The notes: a model not told the origin generated them from the sequence alone. A stretch of DNA of 64,000 nt from Cytospora piceicola (GCA_023375675.1 JALQBC010000025.1:372001-436000); one strand, 5' to 3'; counted from the first letter of the stretch, positions 1 through 12,918 are shown. Translations and numbers: made by a program.

Positions 1-174
1 TTCGCTAGCATTTAATACGGTCATGAGTGGCTTGAAGGTCTCACTTGTGCTTCAAACTCTCCTATCTGGTGCATAAAAAAATGGAAAGCTCCGTGAACAA
101 CTGCGTGTATGGTATTCTCATGTATGATACAATTCGTAATTCTTTACACTGATTATGGCAAGCCTTATATTACA

Positions 175-1479
175 TTATACTTCTTTGACTTCCCACTCTT
201 GCTTGACCATGATGCCGCTTTCAACACGATCATCTGGGTGCTCGCTGGTCATACTTCCTTCGCTTGCAATTCCACCTTGACCACCTTCGTGGTGGGCGTC
301 CACCACCCTTGCTGATACTTCAGCCTCATATTTGGGCCCCATGGGCTGGAGCTCCACCTGCGACGAGGCGTCGTTGCCTTGGAAAACATTGTCATTCAGC
401 GTCTGAAACCCAACACGATTTGTTTTACGTGGCTGCCTGGCCGCACTACTATGAACCCCTGAAGTATCGCCTGTGCCCCAACCTCTTCTGATCAAGGTAC
501 CCTTGACGGAGTATTGGCCGCCAAAGAGAGGCCGCAGAAGGGGCACACAAGCGAGAGTGATTCCAATGTTGGGTTCGATGACAGAGTATATGCTCGGAAT
601 GACGGCGAGGTAGGTCAAATTTGTATAGTCCATCGTGACGAGGGATTTGATACGGAGGGCACTGAAAACGCATGTGCTTGTTGGTTACAGAATTAGTATG
701 GATTTATTGTCCTGACAAAGTGGTCAAACGGAGGATTGACTCACACAAATCCAACGGCGAATGTAGCGATCAAGATCAACTTCTTAGATATAGACATTGC
801 CAAAGTTGCAAGATGGGGCATGGGAAGAAGCAACGTCACAACATCTAATAAGACGTTGAGCGAACCGGTGATCTGGAAAGAGAGCACCTGGTTCCCACAG
901 TGGCCACCGGCAATGGTTTGGTCCCAGTTGTAGGCGAGGGGTCGGCATTGGAGCAATGCACCGAGGATAGTTGCAATTGCTAGCAATAGGGTGACGACGC
1001 CTGTAGCCTTGGCCGCGATCACGAATCCGGGCGTCGTGAATATCCTGCTGCACAAGAATAGGACGGATAGCTTTGGTAGGCAGACCGACAGTGCCCACAG
1101 AATCTGATTAGCCATCGTCATCTGCCAGACTGTCAGCTCTCTGTCAGTTATAGACGTGGGATCTGAAGCAAGCCTTCTGAAGCAAGCATCATCTGACCTT
1201 CATATAAGTGACAATAGGAGCCGCGCCGTAAGTTGTTTGGATCTCCAACATTGGCAATCCTGCTCCTGTGAAAGGTTCTGCGGCGATGACAGCCGAGAAT
1301 GCTATTGTAACGATGAGCGCCGCAAGAATCATGTAGTCGCTGGCATCGAGCTTTCGGTTCGAGATACGCCGCGCCAAGAGTCGCAATGATACAGCCACCA
1401 CAGCCAAGAGGCTGAAGACCACAGGGACCACTATGAGGCTCGCCTGCTCCGAGGTCTTGATGGGTATTTGGGGATCCAT
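175..1479 (-). CDS. PTH11-type seven-transmembrane receptor (rhodopsin domain, fungal)
   Basis: Integral membrane protein of the fungal rhodopsin-domain/PTH11-like group, proposed as GPCR-type surface sensors; ligand unknown. Three exons, 1479-1198, 1136-745 and 661-175, join in frame to 386 aa. Intron 1 (1137-1197) and intron 2 (662-744, donor GTGAGT, acceptor TTTTCAG) both restore the family pattern: KLTVWQMTMANQ across the first join and GFVALRIKSLVTMDYTNLTYL across the second. Hydrophobic helices start at about residues 15-40 and recur to about residue 270. The last helices carry the family-typical IEPNIGITLACVPLLRPLF. The roughly 100-residue hydrophilic C-terminal tail is presumably cytosolic. 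No N-terminal CFEM domain is present, so it belongs to the plain rhodopsin-domain subgroup. It is divergent from the P450 starting at 2404. Family call is firm; receptor function is inferred. Confidence 0.88.
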
Positions 1480-2403
1480 AGCGGACTGTCGAGAGCCATA
1501 TACTCGGGAAGACGAGATCCGAAGAAGTGTCTCGTGGGATTTTCACGAAATGGAGAAAGTTTGGAGCTTGACGAGAGATGTATTCGGACGGCATTCCGTC
1601 TTGTTTTCAATGAAGGTCCATGCATGTATAAACATGGCAGTCGGACGTCTGGAGTGCAACATTGTTTCATGAACCCCCTTTCCCACCTTCCCAGGTGCCT
1701 GCTCAGTACTGAACTTTATTGAAGGTGGAGTACCAAGGAATTCATCCCTGATCCTTCACGTCACTTCGGACTCCCGCAGTTTGAGCCAACGATGCACCTC
1801 TTAATAAAGTGTATATCTATAACGGACTCGTAGACTGGACAGAACCGCTCCACTATACTCCACCTCGTAACGAAAAGAATTGATAATCCAGAGAAATCTT
1901 ATACTTGCAAGTACTGTAGGAGCTGACGCATGAACCTTGTCTACTGCTCCCCAGAATGCGTTAGAGGTGAACATTGATACCCACTTCTGCTTTACTGTAT
2001 CGAAACAAACTTTACTACCCCGGCAAAAGTGATGGAAAACACGGGCCAGATTCAAAACCGCGAATTGAAATTCCGAGGCAAGTGGATCTGATATACCATC
2101 GAAAGAAGTCCCGGATATGGAAATGACTGCTCATTGGCCTTTGATGACTGCCGTCGCCGGTCCGGTCCGCCCAAGTCTGGCTGCGGGCCACGGGCCCAAT
2201 TCCCCGTGTGGACCCTAGAGGATCTAGCTTAACGTATATGCTTCGCAGGGGAGAAGTTGAGAGTGAGTCGAGGAGAGTTTGGTCGCCTTTTAAAATTGCC
2301 AACATTGTCTCCCAGGTGCCGAGTTCCCTCTTCAACAAACCTGGTCAGCACAAGGAAGATATTCCTCCAAATCCGATCAGTGAGAGGAACAAATTTCGAA
2401 CGC
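1480..2403. promoter_or_regulatory. Divergent intergenic region between receptor and P450
   Basis: This 924-bp stretch separates two gene starts pointing away from each other, so it must hold both promoters. No convincing ORF, RNA gene or repeat is seen, and no regulator motif can be assigned with confidence. Confidence 0.5.
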
Positions 2404-4135
2404 ATGACCGCCTCAATGGATAACCTCCCATCTCTCTGCTACACCACCTTGCCAGGGGTCGTCGCAGGTGTTGCTCTGCTTGCCACGATTGTGATATATA
2501 GGCGGTACCTCTCACCCCTGCGCGACGTTCCGGGGCCTTTTTGGGCCTCTTTTTCACGACTATGGCATCTTCGCATCACTGTCCAGGGAAACCAGAACGA
2601 GCGGCTTACTGATGCTCACGAGAAGTACGGCCACTTTGTCCGCCTGGCCAACAACGAGGTCAGCGTGAGCCATCCCGATGCCATCAGAAAGGTCCTACTT
2701 GCGCCCTTGGAAAAGGTCAGTCTTCAACGCCCTGCTTATGCGAGACTCAAACCGATTAGGAGATTCCACCGCGCTCCGGGGGTATCGGGATGTATTCACT
2801 GAGACTTGACCATAGGGCGACATGTACAAGATGAGCACTTTCCCAGACTGGCGCTATCAGAATCCCATGTCCATCACCGAGCCCAAGCGCAAAGTCGAGC
2901 TCTCGAAACAGTTCGCCTCAGGCTATACCATGTCCAATGCAGTCAAGGCCGAGGCATCGATCGATGGACTCGTCTCGCAGCTGCTCGACTGGATGGACAA
3001 GTACGCGGCGAGCGGGGAACCGATGGACCTGGACCAGTTCGTGACGTTCCTGACGTTCGATATGCTCGGAGAAGTCCTCTTCAGCAAGCCCTTTGGATAC
3101 ATAGCCGCAGGCGAAGACATCGGAGGTAGTATAGGCGTCAATGCCAAGCTTCTCGGAGTCCACGCGGTGGTGTCCCATTTCCGCACCCTGCAATTGATCG
3201 CGCTGAACCCCGTCACAACAAAGTTGTTACCGTGGGGGCACCTCTTCAACACGGCTTCGAATGCTCTAAATGAAAGAAAGGGGAACTCGGATGCTCGTTT
3301 CGATATAGTCGCGCACTGGCATAGGACTGCAGCGCAGCACCCGGACAGGCTGACGGACCGCGACATACTCGCCAACACGACAGCCAACGTTGGGGCTGGA
3401 TCTGATACCGTCTCTTGCGCGCTACAGAGCGTCCTGTACCATATGGCCCGAGATCCCGAGGCATGGAACCGCGTACGAGAAGAGATCCGGGTGGCGCAGG
3501 AGACCGATGGCAGCTGTGGAACCCGCGTCATCCAGTACAATGATGCGGCCAACCTGCCCTTCTTCCAGGCCTGTATCAAGGAGGCCCTCCGCATCCACAA
3601 TTCCGTGCCTATGGGACTGCCGCGGATTGCGCCTAAGGGCGGCTTGACGATTGGTGACAGGACGTTGCCGGAAGGGACCACGGTTTCGGTCAGCCCGTGG
3701 GTGATTCACCACTCGAAGGAAATCTGGGGTCCTGATGCGGTATGTGGTTCCTTTTGCACGAGCAATTTGAGCTCTCATTACCCCGAGATTCTGCCATGAC
3801 TGACGCCGAATTAGCTGGAATTCAAACCTGAGAGATGGCTTGGTCCGGAGGCTGCTCGCCTTGAGAAATTCTGGTGTCCGGTATGTACTCGGTTCCCGTC
3901 CGCCTGTGTAACTTCGTCCTACATACTAACACTTGCAACATAGTTTGGTGCTGGATATATGTCTTGCCCTGGCCAACACTTTGCCAGAGTGGAAATTTCC
4001 AAGATATGCAGTACCATCATCCGGGACTACGATCTTCGCCTGGTGAACCCCGAAAAGTTGTGGAAGTGGAACGCCTTTTTCACGATGGTGCCGTACGACT
4101 GGCCTGTATATGTTAGCAAAAGCATGCCATCGTGA
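2404..4135 (+). CDS. Cytochrome P450, pisatin demethylase-like (CYP57 type)
   Basis: Membrane-anchored haem monooxygenase, probably at the ER. Four exons (2404-2715, 2816-3739, 3815-3880, 3944-4135) join to 497 aa, the usual P450 length. The start is ATG 2404; ATG 2416 in the same frame is an alternative. An N-terminal anchor (about 15-35) precedes the proline hinge RDVPGPFWA. The I-helix AGSDT is at 298-302, the K-helix EALR at 360-363 and FKPERW at 415-420. The haem loop FGAGYMSCPG is at 435-444 with ligand Cys442. In the general consensus FxxGxRxCxG the arginine is replaced by Met. The closest family by pattern is the pisatin demethylase-like group of fungal phytoalexin and xenobiotic P450s; the substrate cannot be read from sequence. 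Divergent from the receptor gene. Confidence 0.9.
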
Positions 4136-5745
4136 TTCTCATGTATTTATATATATCGAGAATCATGTTTCAGACATCGAAATAGCGACAAGGCTTTATT
4201 TTTGTGACGGTGTCCTGAAGGTGACGTCCAAAACGAACCCAAACTGGAACCCAAACTGCCGTATTCAAAGGGAAGGAGGGGTTGGCGTCCACAGCCCTAA
4301 CCCTATAAATACCCCTTTTATGGGGCACCCACTGGGCCCTTCCCTCCGGTACAATCCGAAAAGATGTAGCAAATGAGCACTGCCGTGTATTCCGTTCATT
4401 CCAAGGTTGCAGTAAATCTTTGCCTTCCAACCCATATCATCAGCAGATCAGGCTACACTATAAGCTGCTAGTGGGCACTACAGCTGGTGCCACTACATGC
4501 ACGCAGTCGAAGTCCCTATACAGGTAGAAGAGCGAACATCCAAAGATAGAGCAGACAGACACCAACTTAAGTATTGTATGCTCTCCCCTAGACAGATCCG
4601 GGCCGGTAGTTGAAAAAAGTCCGATTGGCATTGATTTGCCATGTGGTGATAGTAATATAAGTGGGCTTTACGAAGTGGACTCCACTGCCCAGTTGGGAAG
4701 GACTCAGTGCTGGTCCCCTAGACGTAGCAAAGGTAGGTATATTACCCGAACATCGAGTGAGTGATTACTCTTCGTGTTTCACTGAGTTCTTTATAGAGAT
4801 TGTAATGGCGGCACAGGTCTTGCAAGACATGTCGGGGATTTGTCTAACATAGACCTTCACCCACCGGCATGATATGCATGATTGAGGAGTTTGTATTGTC
4901 ACGAGGTGAGATACTAGAGGCTGGGGGCTGGGAGCTGGGAGCTAGGGTCTATGCAAGAATAACCGATTGAGAACTGTTAAAAAAAAACTAAAAAAAAACT
5001 ACCTAGATTAGATCGGAATATGAAGGTATGTCATGAAGTCCAGGCGTTACTGTTTGTTTGTATATCACACCTACGGATCTGTGTATGTGCAGATTACAGC
5101 ACTAAGACAATGGGTATTAGAAACTGATTAACCATCCCTGCCACCCCTGAAAGCACCCATGGATCCCGTGAGCACACCATTCCTTAGCAAGCTTAGGGCC
5201 TGAGTGGCCAGTGCTCCAGCGCCAGTGTTGCCGTGCCGCCGTGCCAGCCCAGTTCGACTCCATAGGCGCCCAAAACGCTGACGTGCCTGCCTGCATACCT
5301 GCCAGCCTCCAGAGAAGGGCAAAGAAGCCAAGGCCAATGCCAAAGCCAGAACCAGCAGCAATACCTTTAAGCATCATCGCATTCACTATTTACTCTACGT
5401 ACTCGAGGTATCGATCCGTGTACCAGTCGATCTTTCTAATTTTGCTCCCTTGCACAACCTTGTGACTCTAGCGGCTCTTTCTTTCCCTCTACGAACCACA
5501 AGCGACGACTCTTGGACCCAACTCGGACTGATCAAACCCAACATTCACTCTTTCTCTCCTCACTTCGGTGCTACTCTCCCTTCGTCATTGACATCCCGCA
5601 ATCATAATTCAATACATACTCGTTCCGTGCCACCATTCCATCACATTCCATCCATCCATCCACCCAACTGTCGACCGATCAACGATCCTGCGGCGCAGAG
5701 AGCAAAGAGCCGGAAGTAGTGGCTTCGTCGTTGGAGACAGTCACG
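4136..5745. other. Intergenic, 1.6 kb
   Basis: No supportable gene. It contains A-rich runs at 4979-5000. A pyrimidine-rich leader-like stretch at about 5450-5690, typical of fungal core promoters and 5' UTRs, lies immediately before the bud6 start. The short ORFs here lack codon structure or homology that I recognise. Confidence 0.5.
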
Positions 5746-8700
5746 ATGCGTTCGCAACGGTCCATGCGACGCTCACCGGGCGCTGAGCCTGGGCCGCCTC
5801 CCAATGTCCCCATACGAGCCATCTCGCCTGCTGTCGGCATAACAGGAAGTGTTCAGCCTCGGGGATCGACCGCTTCAAACAGATCAAACGATAGCATCGA
5901 CAGGAATAGCGGCAGTACCAAAAGGCCGAGTGTAGGTCTCCCCTCTTTTCAGCTGGGTCAGCTTCTCTTTGTGCATACGTACGAGCGCGGTTCCTCGGCT
6001 AAGGGCAAACGTTGCGCAGCTAGCATTGATAGCTGGCTCGTCTGCAACTTCTACCCCTCCCCCTGCTATACCAAGTCACTTCACCTTACCTTGCTGACGT
6101 ATGATATCGTTTGAAAAGACCTCGAGCGGCAGTTCTGCGATGCCCCTGTCCCAAATCGAAAAGAGCGTTACCCACCTGCTTGTCGCAACGAAACAACTTC
6201 TCGAGACCTTGACGCAATGGTCTCGCGGTCAAGCAACAGACACTCAGGTGTCTGACGTATACGTGAGGCTAGGGTACGAGTTCAACATGGCATGTCGAGC
6301 CTTCACTGCCATCAATGTTGATACCTCCGACCTCGGCAACGTCCCCGAGTTGCTGAGGCACATCCTCGAAGCCACACTCAGCCAGGAGGCGAGCGTTGAA
6401 AGTCTAGAAAAATACCTGCCGAGGATAAGGGACATCATCATAAATCTACTGCATGGACTGAAACGGAAACAGCAGAAATTGCGGCAGAAACAGTCGCGAG
6501 ACAAGGAGAATGGGGAGCCATCATCCGGACGCATAAACAGCACGAGCACCACCGGAAGCAATTCGGGCTTATCAGCTATGTTGAATGAGGGCCTGGCGAA
6601 CAACGGATATAGACCTACTAGTCGCGCAGGGCCGGAAGAGTTCACAAGCCCTAAGGCTGTAACTGGCTCGCCCCGACGGTATCAACCACAGCGAGACGAT
6701 TCACAGGCGACCGTTTCCGACAACTCAATCTCGAGCGAAACCATGCAGACTATCCCCGTCGTCCCTCCCTACCCCTCGGACGATTCGATTCCGGCTCCCC
6801 CGCCAGCCAATGAACTCGATAACTTCCCTCCTCCACCACCTCCGCCCAAGTCGTCCACGCAGAGTGCCTTGGCGGCCTTGCAGCGAGGTGGAGATCTGGA
6901 GCGCCGGGCTTCTCGAAGATACTCCCAATATCAAATTTCGAAACATCTGGGAAGCGGCGCAACTGGTGTACCTATGCTTCCACCTCAAAACACACCAATC
7001 CCAAACCGAGGAAGGGGCGAGGTTCGAGAATCGATGCGCGCTGTCCAAGTCAGGGAAACGATACGAAAGAAGAACAGGGAGGGCTCGATTAGCGTGAGAC
7101 CCGAGTCTTTCGTGGACTCTATCTCGCCTCAGCGTGCGCCTAGCCGTATTCCAGAAGAGAAGGAAGAGCCAATACCAGAGAGTCCGGTGGCCCAAACACC
7201 AGAGGAGAATTACAGGCCAAGCGCGAACTTGAAAGGGCCTCTGCCAGATGTGCCTATCATTAGCGAAGAAGATATCACTCCTACGACCGAGACCAGGGAG
7301 GAAGCGAAGCCAACAGAGCAAAAGCCAGTAACGCCTACGCCTGAGCAACAAGGCAAGGCATTTGGGCTTGATCAGTCACCTCCGGCGACACCGCCTAAGG
7401 AGCTCACGCTTTTCCTCCAATATAAATCAAGAGTCAAGAAGTTTGTGCTACAGGATGGATATGGTGAACTATCGATCGGCCGGTTGCAGCTCGCTTTTAT
7501 TGAAAAGTTCTCTTGGAACACCCACTCGAACGGGTCAGACTTGCCTGAGATATATCTCCAGGATCCTGTATCGGGAGTTCGCCATGAACTCGAGGATCTT
7601 TCGGACATCAAGGATCGTTCTGTCCTTGTGTTAAATGTGGAGGCCTTGGATGAGATCAAAAAGCACGTGGATGATGGACTAGACTCCATTCGACAGCTTA
7701 TTGAGACGGTCAAGCAGAATGTGGACGAGCAAGGCACTGCCTTACACCGCGTTTCCGAGCGGCAGCAAGACGCAGCCAAGGAAATGGCACGTCTTGCCGC
7801 AGCACCCCCTACACCGCCACCGGCAGACTCTCCCAGATCTAGGAGTCTCGGGCCAGTGCGGAAGCTGAAGGGTGGCCAGGCGGGCGAGATTCAGAGTCTC
7901 CGAAGGGATCTCGCAGTTTTGCGACAGACGTACACTAATTTCCAGTCTGACGTAGAGGGCTCGATGAACATGCTTCGCAACAAGGCAAACAATGTCAAGG
8001 CGGCAGCAGCAAAGGCATCCATACCTGATGTTGAGGGAGGCTCTGGCCAGCTCTACGTAACAAAGGGACGGAAACAGCTCAACACCGATTCAGATCGCCT
8101 CGTCAACAAAGTCGATGATCTACAGGACCTTGTGGAGGACCTGCGCAAGGATGTCGTACACCGCGGCGTCCGCCCAAGGCCACGACAGCTCGAGACGGTG
8201 GCAAAGGATATCCAAGCCGCCATGAAAGAGCTGAACAAGATGGAAGATTACATGAAGCGCGAGAAGCCAGTCTGGACCAAGATCTGGGAGAAGGAGCTCG
8301 AGGATGTTTGCAACGGACGCGACGAAGTCAAGCTCATGGAGGACCTAATGGCGGATCTGCAGGACGACCTGGAGAAGGCCAACGAAACGTTTGCCCTTGT
8401 GGAACAGGCCACGAAGGAGCAGATGAAGGATACTACTACTGGGCCATCAACTGCCACTCTCTCACGCCAGTTTTCTAAAGGCTTGACCCACATCGTAGCA
8501 AACATCGGGGCCGACCCCTCAGAGGCCAAGGAAGGCGTACTTGGCGAAGTGCGTGCGCTCCAGCCAAACCACGAGGACCGCATGGAGGCCATTGAGAGGG
8601 CGGAGAAGTTGCGCCAGAAGGATCTCGAGACCCGTAATCAGAACCCCATTAAGAAGGAGCTGGCGGAGTTTGTTGGGGAGGGCAAACTCAAAAAGAGCGG

Positions 8701-9016
8701 CGGGTTCGAGGAGCTTGAGCGACAGCGCCAGGCGAAGGAGGAACGCATCAGAAAAGAAGTCTGGGAACGGATGAACGGTCTGATTGCCGACGACCCGATC
8801 GGCGAAGACGGTAATCCCGAAGACGACGACGAAGAATTCGAAGAGGAAGACGACGAGGAAGAGGAAAGTGAGGACGAGGACGAAGACGAGGAAGAAGAGG
8901 TGATGGAGGACGCCGCCGAGGAAGCTGCTGAAGACGAAGTGGAAGGATTGGAAGAGACCAAGGAGGCGGAGACGATAGAGGATACGGAGGAGACGGAGGA
9001 GAAGCCAGCTCCGTGA
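5746..9016 (+). CDS. bud6: Bud6/Aip3-like actin-interacting polarity protein
   Basis: Polarisome component: Bud6/Aip3 proteins bind actin and stimulate formins at hyphal tips and septa. Two exons: 5746-5931 (MRSQRSMRRS start) and 6119-9016, spliced over a 187-bp intron (donor GTAGGT, acceptor GAAAAG), giving 1027 aa. The first exon is a Ser/Pro/Arg-rich tail. From about residue 68 comes the conserved Bud6 N-terminal block (IEKSVTHLLVATKQLLETLTQWS). A long disordered Pro/Ser-rich stretch runs to about residue 480. The AIP3 core follows (LFLQYKSRVKKFVLQDGYGELSIGR onward, about 480-920), predicted to be largely helical and coiled-coil. The last 90 or so residues are almost all Glu/Asp. The family call is strong. 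The intron is inferred from frame and branch point; upstream in-frame sequence offers only a GTG at 5719. Confidence 0.9.
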
Positions 9017-9579
9017 GTGACTGCGAATCTTTGATGGAGATCGGGAATCGGATTTAGTTGGTTGCGTATATGAACGGGGGCCATTGGCCTTACAGTAGGA
9101 AAGGGAAACCAGGAGGTGCTGATACCCAACCCATTTTAACTCAGCGCTGCACTGGGGTGACAGCGTTTCTCGCATTTTAAACCTCCATATGATTTTGCTC
9201 GTTTCTGCCTTTAAGGTTTATATCCTCGCCAGACCTTGCACGGATTTCCCAGCACATGCCAAACTGTCTCTGTTTCGCATCATTTTAGCGCTGGTGTGGT
9301 TTTATTGATATCATTTTGCAATTAGGAAGACGATCCTCATTTTTCTTCCAAAAAGCGCTTGAGTATTTCAGATCTTCGTCTAGCCTACTTGAATGAAGCC
9401 CGGTACTTTCTCGACGACGGCTTCCAGAAGAAGGGGGCGAGGATGGAAGGGAGTGGAGCGTGAGTTGTACAAAGAAGTGAATGGCCTGCTTTCCAGATCC
9501 GAATCCCACGCTCGTGCCTCAGACACTTCGAGCACATGGACTGTGTTGTGCAGTACCCAGGTAGCGTCATCCGGAATGC
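9017..9579. other. Convergent 3' intergenic region
   Basis: Tail-to-tail spacer between bud6 and the serine hydrolase gene. It should hold both transcription end regions. No gene, repeat or RNA seen. Confidence 0.5.
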
Positions 9580-10838
9580 TTATGCTTTCAGCTGTTCGTA
9601 CAGGCCGAACTCGTATGCCTTCATCACTTCCTCGATCTGCGCATCAGCGAATGGCAAGAAACAAGTGCCGAATAAGGCAATTAGGCCGGTCTCGCGGTCA
9701 ATAAACTGCATGTTTTGGTAGTGTCTGTCAGCTCCATGATCCAGTCAACATCATGTCCCTTCAAAATTCTTACCCAGGCCGAGTTATACATCCCACCCCA
9801 TTGCAAAAAGTCGGATCCGCGGTGTCCAGACTCCGTAGTTCCATGGCCCCTGTGGCCCCTTCCAGTCGGAGAAAGCAATCCCGCCAGACTCCACGTATAA
9901 CCTTCGTTTGGATGGGGTACCCAACCCACAGTCGTCTCGGGTAGCTCGAGGTTGCCTTCCACGGGGATCTGCCGCTGGAATAACAACTCTGCCGCATCCT
10001 CCTTCTTCAACAACTTCTCATCCTCGGCCAAGATACTTTCCACCACCTTCAGGTATTCATCGATACTCGCAAACAAACCAGCACCGCCCAAGCAATGCTG
10101 AATTCGTGCAGGATCAGGGAGAGTCACTTCAGGAGGCGCCGGGACCGACTTCCCAGTCTCCTTGTCCCGCACCGACAAGCGTGCTATCCTCTCCACCATC
10201 CCAGGACGGCTGCCAGGGAAGAAAGTCATGTCCGTGATCCCCAGCGGCGCGAAGATGTTCACCCGCATGAACTCCTCGAGCGACACGCCGCTCAGCTTCT
10301 CGATCACGCGGCCCGCCCAGTCTATCCCGGGGCCGTAGACCCAGGCATCGCCCGGCTCCGAGAGGAGCGGGTAGTTGAACGTCTCCTCGACGCTCCAGGA
10401 GCCGTCTATGGGAGCCGCGGGCAAGCCGTGGGTCTTGAGGTACTGCCCCGTGAGGTCCGGGTCCATCACGGAGTACGTCTGCCCGTAGCTGTGCGTCAGC
10501 AGGTGGCGGAACGTGATGGCCTTCTGCCTCCTCTTGAGCAGGGGCTTCCCGTCGCTGTCGAAGCCCGTGAGGATGGGCTGCGCGGCGAGGGTGGGGAGGA
10601 GCGGCGTGACGTCCTTGTCGAGCGTAATGAGGCCCTGGGCTATGGCCTGGGCCGCCGCGATGCAGGTGATGAGCTTCGACGTGGAGGCGAGTGGGAAGAT
10701 GGTCGTCGTGTCCCACGGGCCGATGCTCTTAGTGTAGTCTATGCGGCCGTCCTTGGACTTGGCGCGGAGGACGACACCGGGGATGGCGTTGTCGGCCAGC
10801 GCTTGGGAGATTTGGGTCTCGAACGGGAGGGTGGCCAT
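9580..10838 (-). CDS. Beta-lactamase-fold serine hydrolase (EstB/LovD-like esterase or acyltransferase)
   Basis: Class C beta-lactamase-related enzyme; fungal relatives include esterases and the LovD acyltransferase. Exon 1 is 10838-9774 (355 codons) and exon 2 is 9705-9580 (41 codons plus stop), giving 396 aa. The SxxK nucleophile motif is S52-T-S-K55 and the catalytic Tyr is Y168 in VYGPG; these correspond to Ser76, Lys79 and Tyr188 of LovD. Unspliced, the frame ends soon after TDTTK. A 68-bp intron (9706-9773, donor GTAAGA, branch CTGAC, acceptor ATGCAG) restores the family ending NSAW-FIDRETGLIALFGTCFLPF. No signal peptide, so probably cytosolic. No PKS lies nearby, so a biosynthetic acyltransferase role is not supported; a general esterase is equally possible. 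Confidence 0.85.
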
Positions 10839-12918
10839 GTTGATGGTTTAGTTTTGGGCTTGTGTTGGGGTTAAAGGGTCAAGAGCGCTGGGTAACGGAG
10901 TTTGCTGTGCATGTGAGTGATTGTACATGGAACTGGCCGACAGTCTTATATGTTGTCTCTAACGCTGTAGTAGTTACAAATCATTGTTGGTTGCTCCTGC
11001 TGTGTCTATCATCGTCCTTTGCCTTCCCCTCACTGATGTTGTGTCTCGACATCCTCCAATCCAGTTTGGGTCTCGATTGTTATTCCCTATTGTTGCTAAG
11101 GGTGGCAGCAAGGGGCTGAAATCACGATTACAAAGCATGCAGGATTATCAAGCGACTCTCTGTTGGAATCCTTTCCCAAAACAATCGGTCCAGAATAAAG
11201 ACTTCGAGTTTAGCTGGCCCCGTATGATGGCTGTCACGAGATACCATCCAAGTTAACCCCGCTCCCTTCGCGGCAACCAGACTACCTCCGAGGCTCTTCT
11301 CTGTTAGTGCAGCGAGTACCTGGGGTGAGTAACCAGATGTTTAACTATCTTCATGTCATGCATGAAAGCTTTCGTTGGATTATCACCCAGGTGCCAGCCT
11401 TCACATGGGTAGACGTGGTGTGTACACATGTGCAAGAAGCTTGGAGCTGCCTGGCGGGCTGGCATTATAAGATGACCACATTCCCAGGATCTCACTCCTT
11501 CCGCCGCCGCCTAGGGACCAAACCAACAACACATTCTGGCAATTTGATCTTCCTTCACTCGTCTTCCACATCATACTCCCCCCTCCGCTGTCCCCAGGCT
11601 TCAACGGGTCATCTGTTGCTAATCTATCAGCATGACCACTTTTTAGTTTGAGTCCTGATTGCGGAAGTGCAGACATGATCTGATAGATGCTGTGAAAGGA
11701 CTTGGATGAATTGATAATAAATGTAGGGATCAGGAAGAATTAACTCAAACCTCCAAATATCTCTTTGCACGAATTTTTGTACCTGGTCGTCATATATCAT
11801 GCATGAGTTATCCAAGTTGTGTTTATTTCCGTTCATAACGGCACTTAACAAAGGCACTGAACTCTGTATTGACATGAGAGTGAAGACGTCTGCCTCCTTT
11901 TATAAGAACACGTTGCATCCAAAGCGCGATGCAAGTCATATTGGACTAATAAAACCAACCGTGTATCCAACCTCAGTACCCTAGGGTACATACCTGTAAC
12001 TAAGTGGGCCCTAACAGTAAGATCTCGCCGGTGGCTGTCCAGCTGCTTTGGGCTCGGAAAGAGAGAAGGCCCAATTAGGGAGTACGGGGACAACTGTTAC
12101 TATTGGCATGTTCTATATTAAATACCTCAATAGTCCAGGTCCGGAGTCATTTGGAATATACTTACATAGTAATAATGAGAAATGAAAACCTGGGCAGGCT
12201 GGGCGTTATTCGGTCCGCCTGTGGAAAAAGCATGCCGCCGGACCTCTCCAAGTAGTGATCCCGCACAATATGCAAGATAAGGAAGGCTCTGCAAATGTCT
12301 ATAAATAGCTTGATAGTAGTCCAATGTCATATGTAGTTTGGATGGAAGCTTGGAATTAGTGTACAAGTGACGGCCCACCGGCACTTCATGCTATAATCTC
12401 TCGGTTGGCGTCCCAATATATTGGGTTCTAAGTACCGTCCGGGGGATGGAGTACCCATAGGAGCGGCTATGTATCCATTATACGGCAGATAAGTTTAAAA
12501 TCTCCCTGAATGATGAGACCGTCGTGATCTTATAGTTGAATATTCATGAACGGACTTTGATCATAGCAACAAATTCAAGGGATCATGACCCTTACGAAGT
12601 TCTACTGTAGTAAGTAGACAACTTCAAGACCCCACAATGATTGAGCTTGATAAGCTAGACTTAAAGAGAAGGATGGTAATCGAACGGCGTTCCGAGGAGC
12701 TGGACCGGCATCTCCAACAATGTCCGAAAGTACCAAGACATTGAGACACAACAGCGCCAAGGGCAGAGACACTGAGGAATATATAGCCTCACATATCTCC
12801 ATGCTCTTCCATCGATATGAACTATAGAACATCATCACTCTGATTTCTTTATCGTTCTATTATCATCACATCAGAAAGGCTGTCCAAGTATTGGGCCCGA
12901 CTGAAATAACACGCGAAA
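10839..12918. other. Intergenic, 2.1 kb, divergent promoters
   Basis: Separates the serine hydrolase start from the naphthol reductase start. No gene could be supported on either strand. A perfect 14-nt palindrome, GTACCCTAGGGTAC, is at 11976-11989. Confidence 0.5.

Noticed and set aside
4290..4310. CCCTAACCCT resembling a telomere repeat
   Set aside because: Only about one and a half units and no array, so it is chance.
8519..9175. Minus-strand frames rich in Ser or Leu/Phe/Val at the end of bud6
   Set aside because: They are the antisense of the Glu/Asp-coding tail.
10095..10874. 259-codon plus-strand frame over the serine hydrolase gene
   Set aside because: Antisense shadow of a confidently identified gene; rich in Arg and Gly, as expected from reverse-complemented GC-rich codons.
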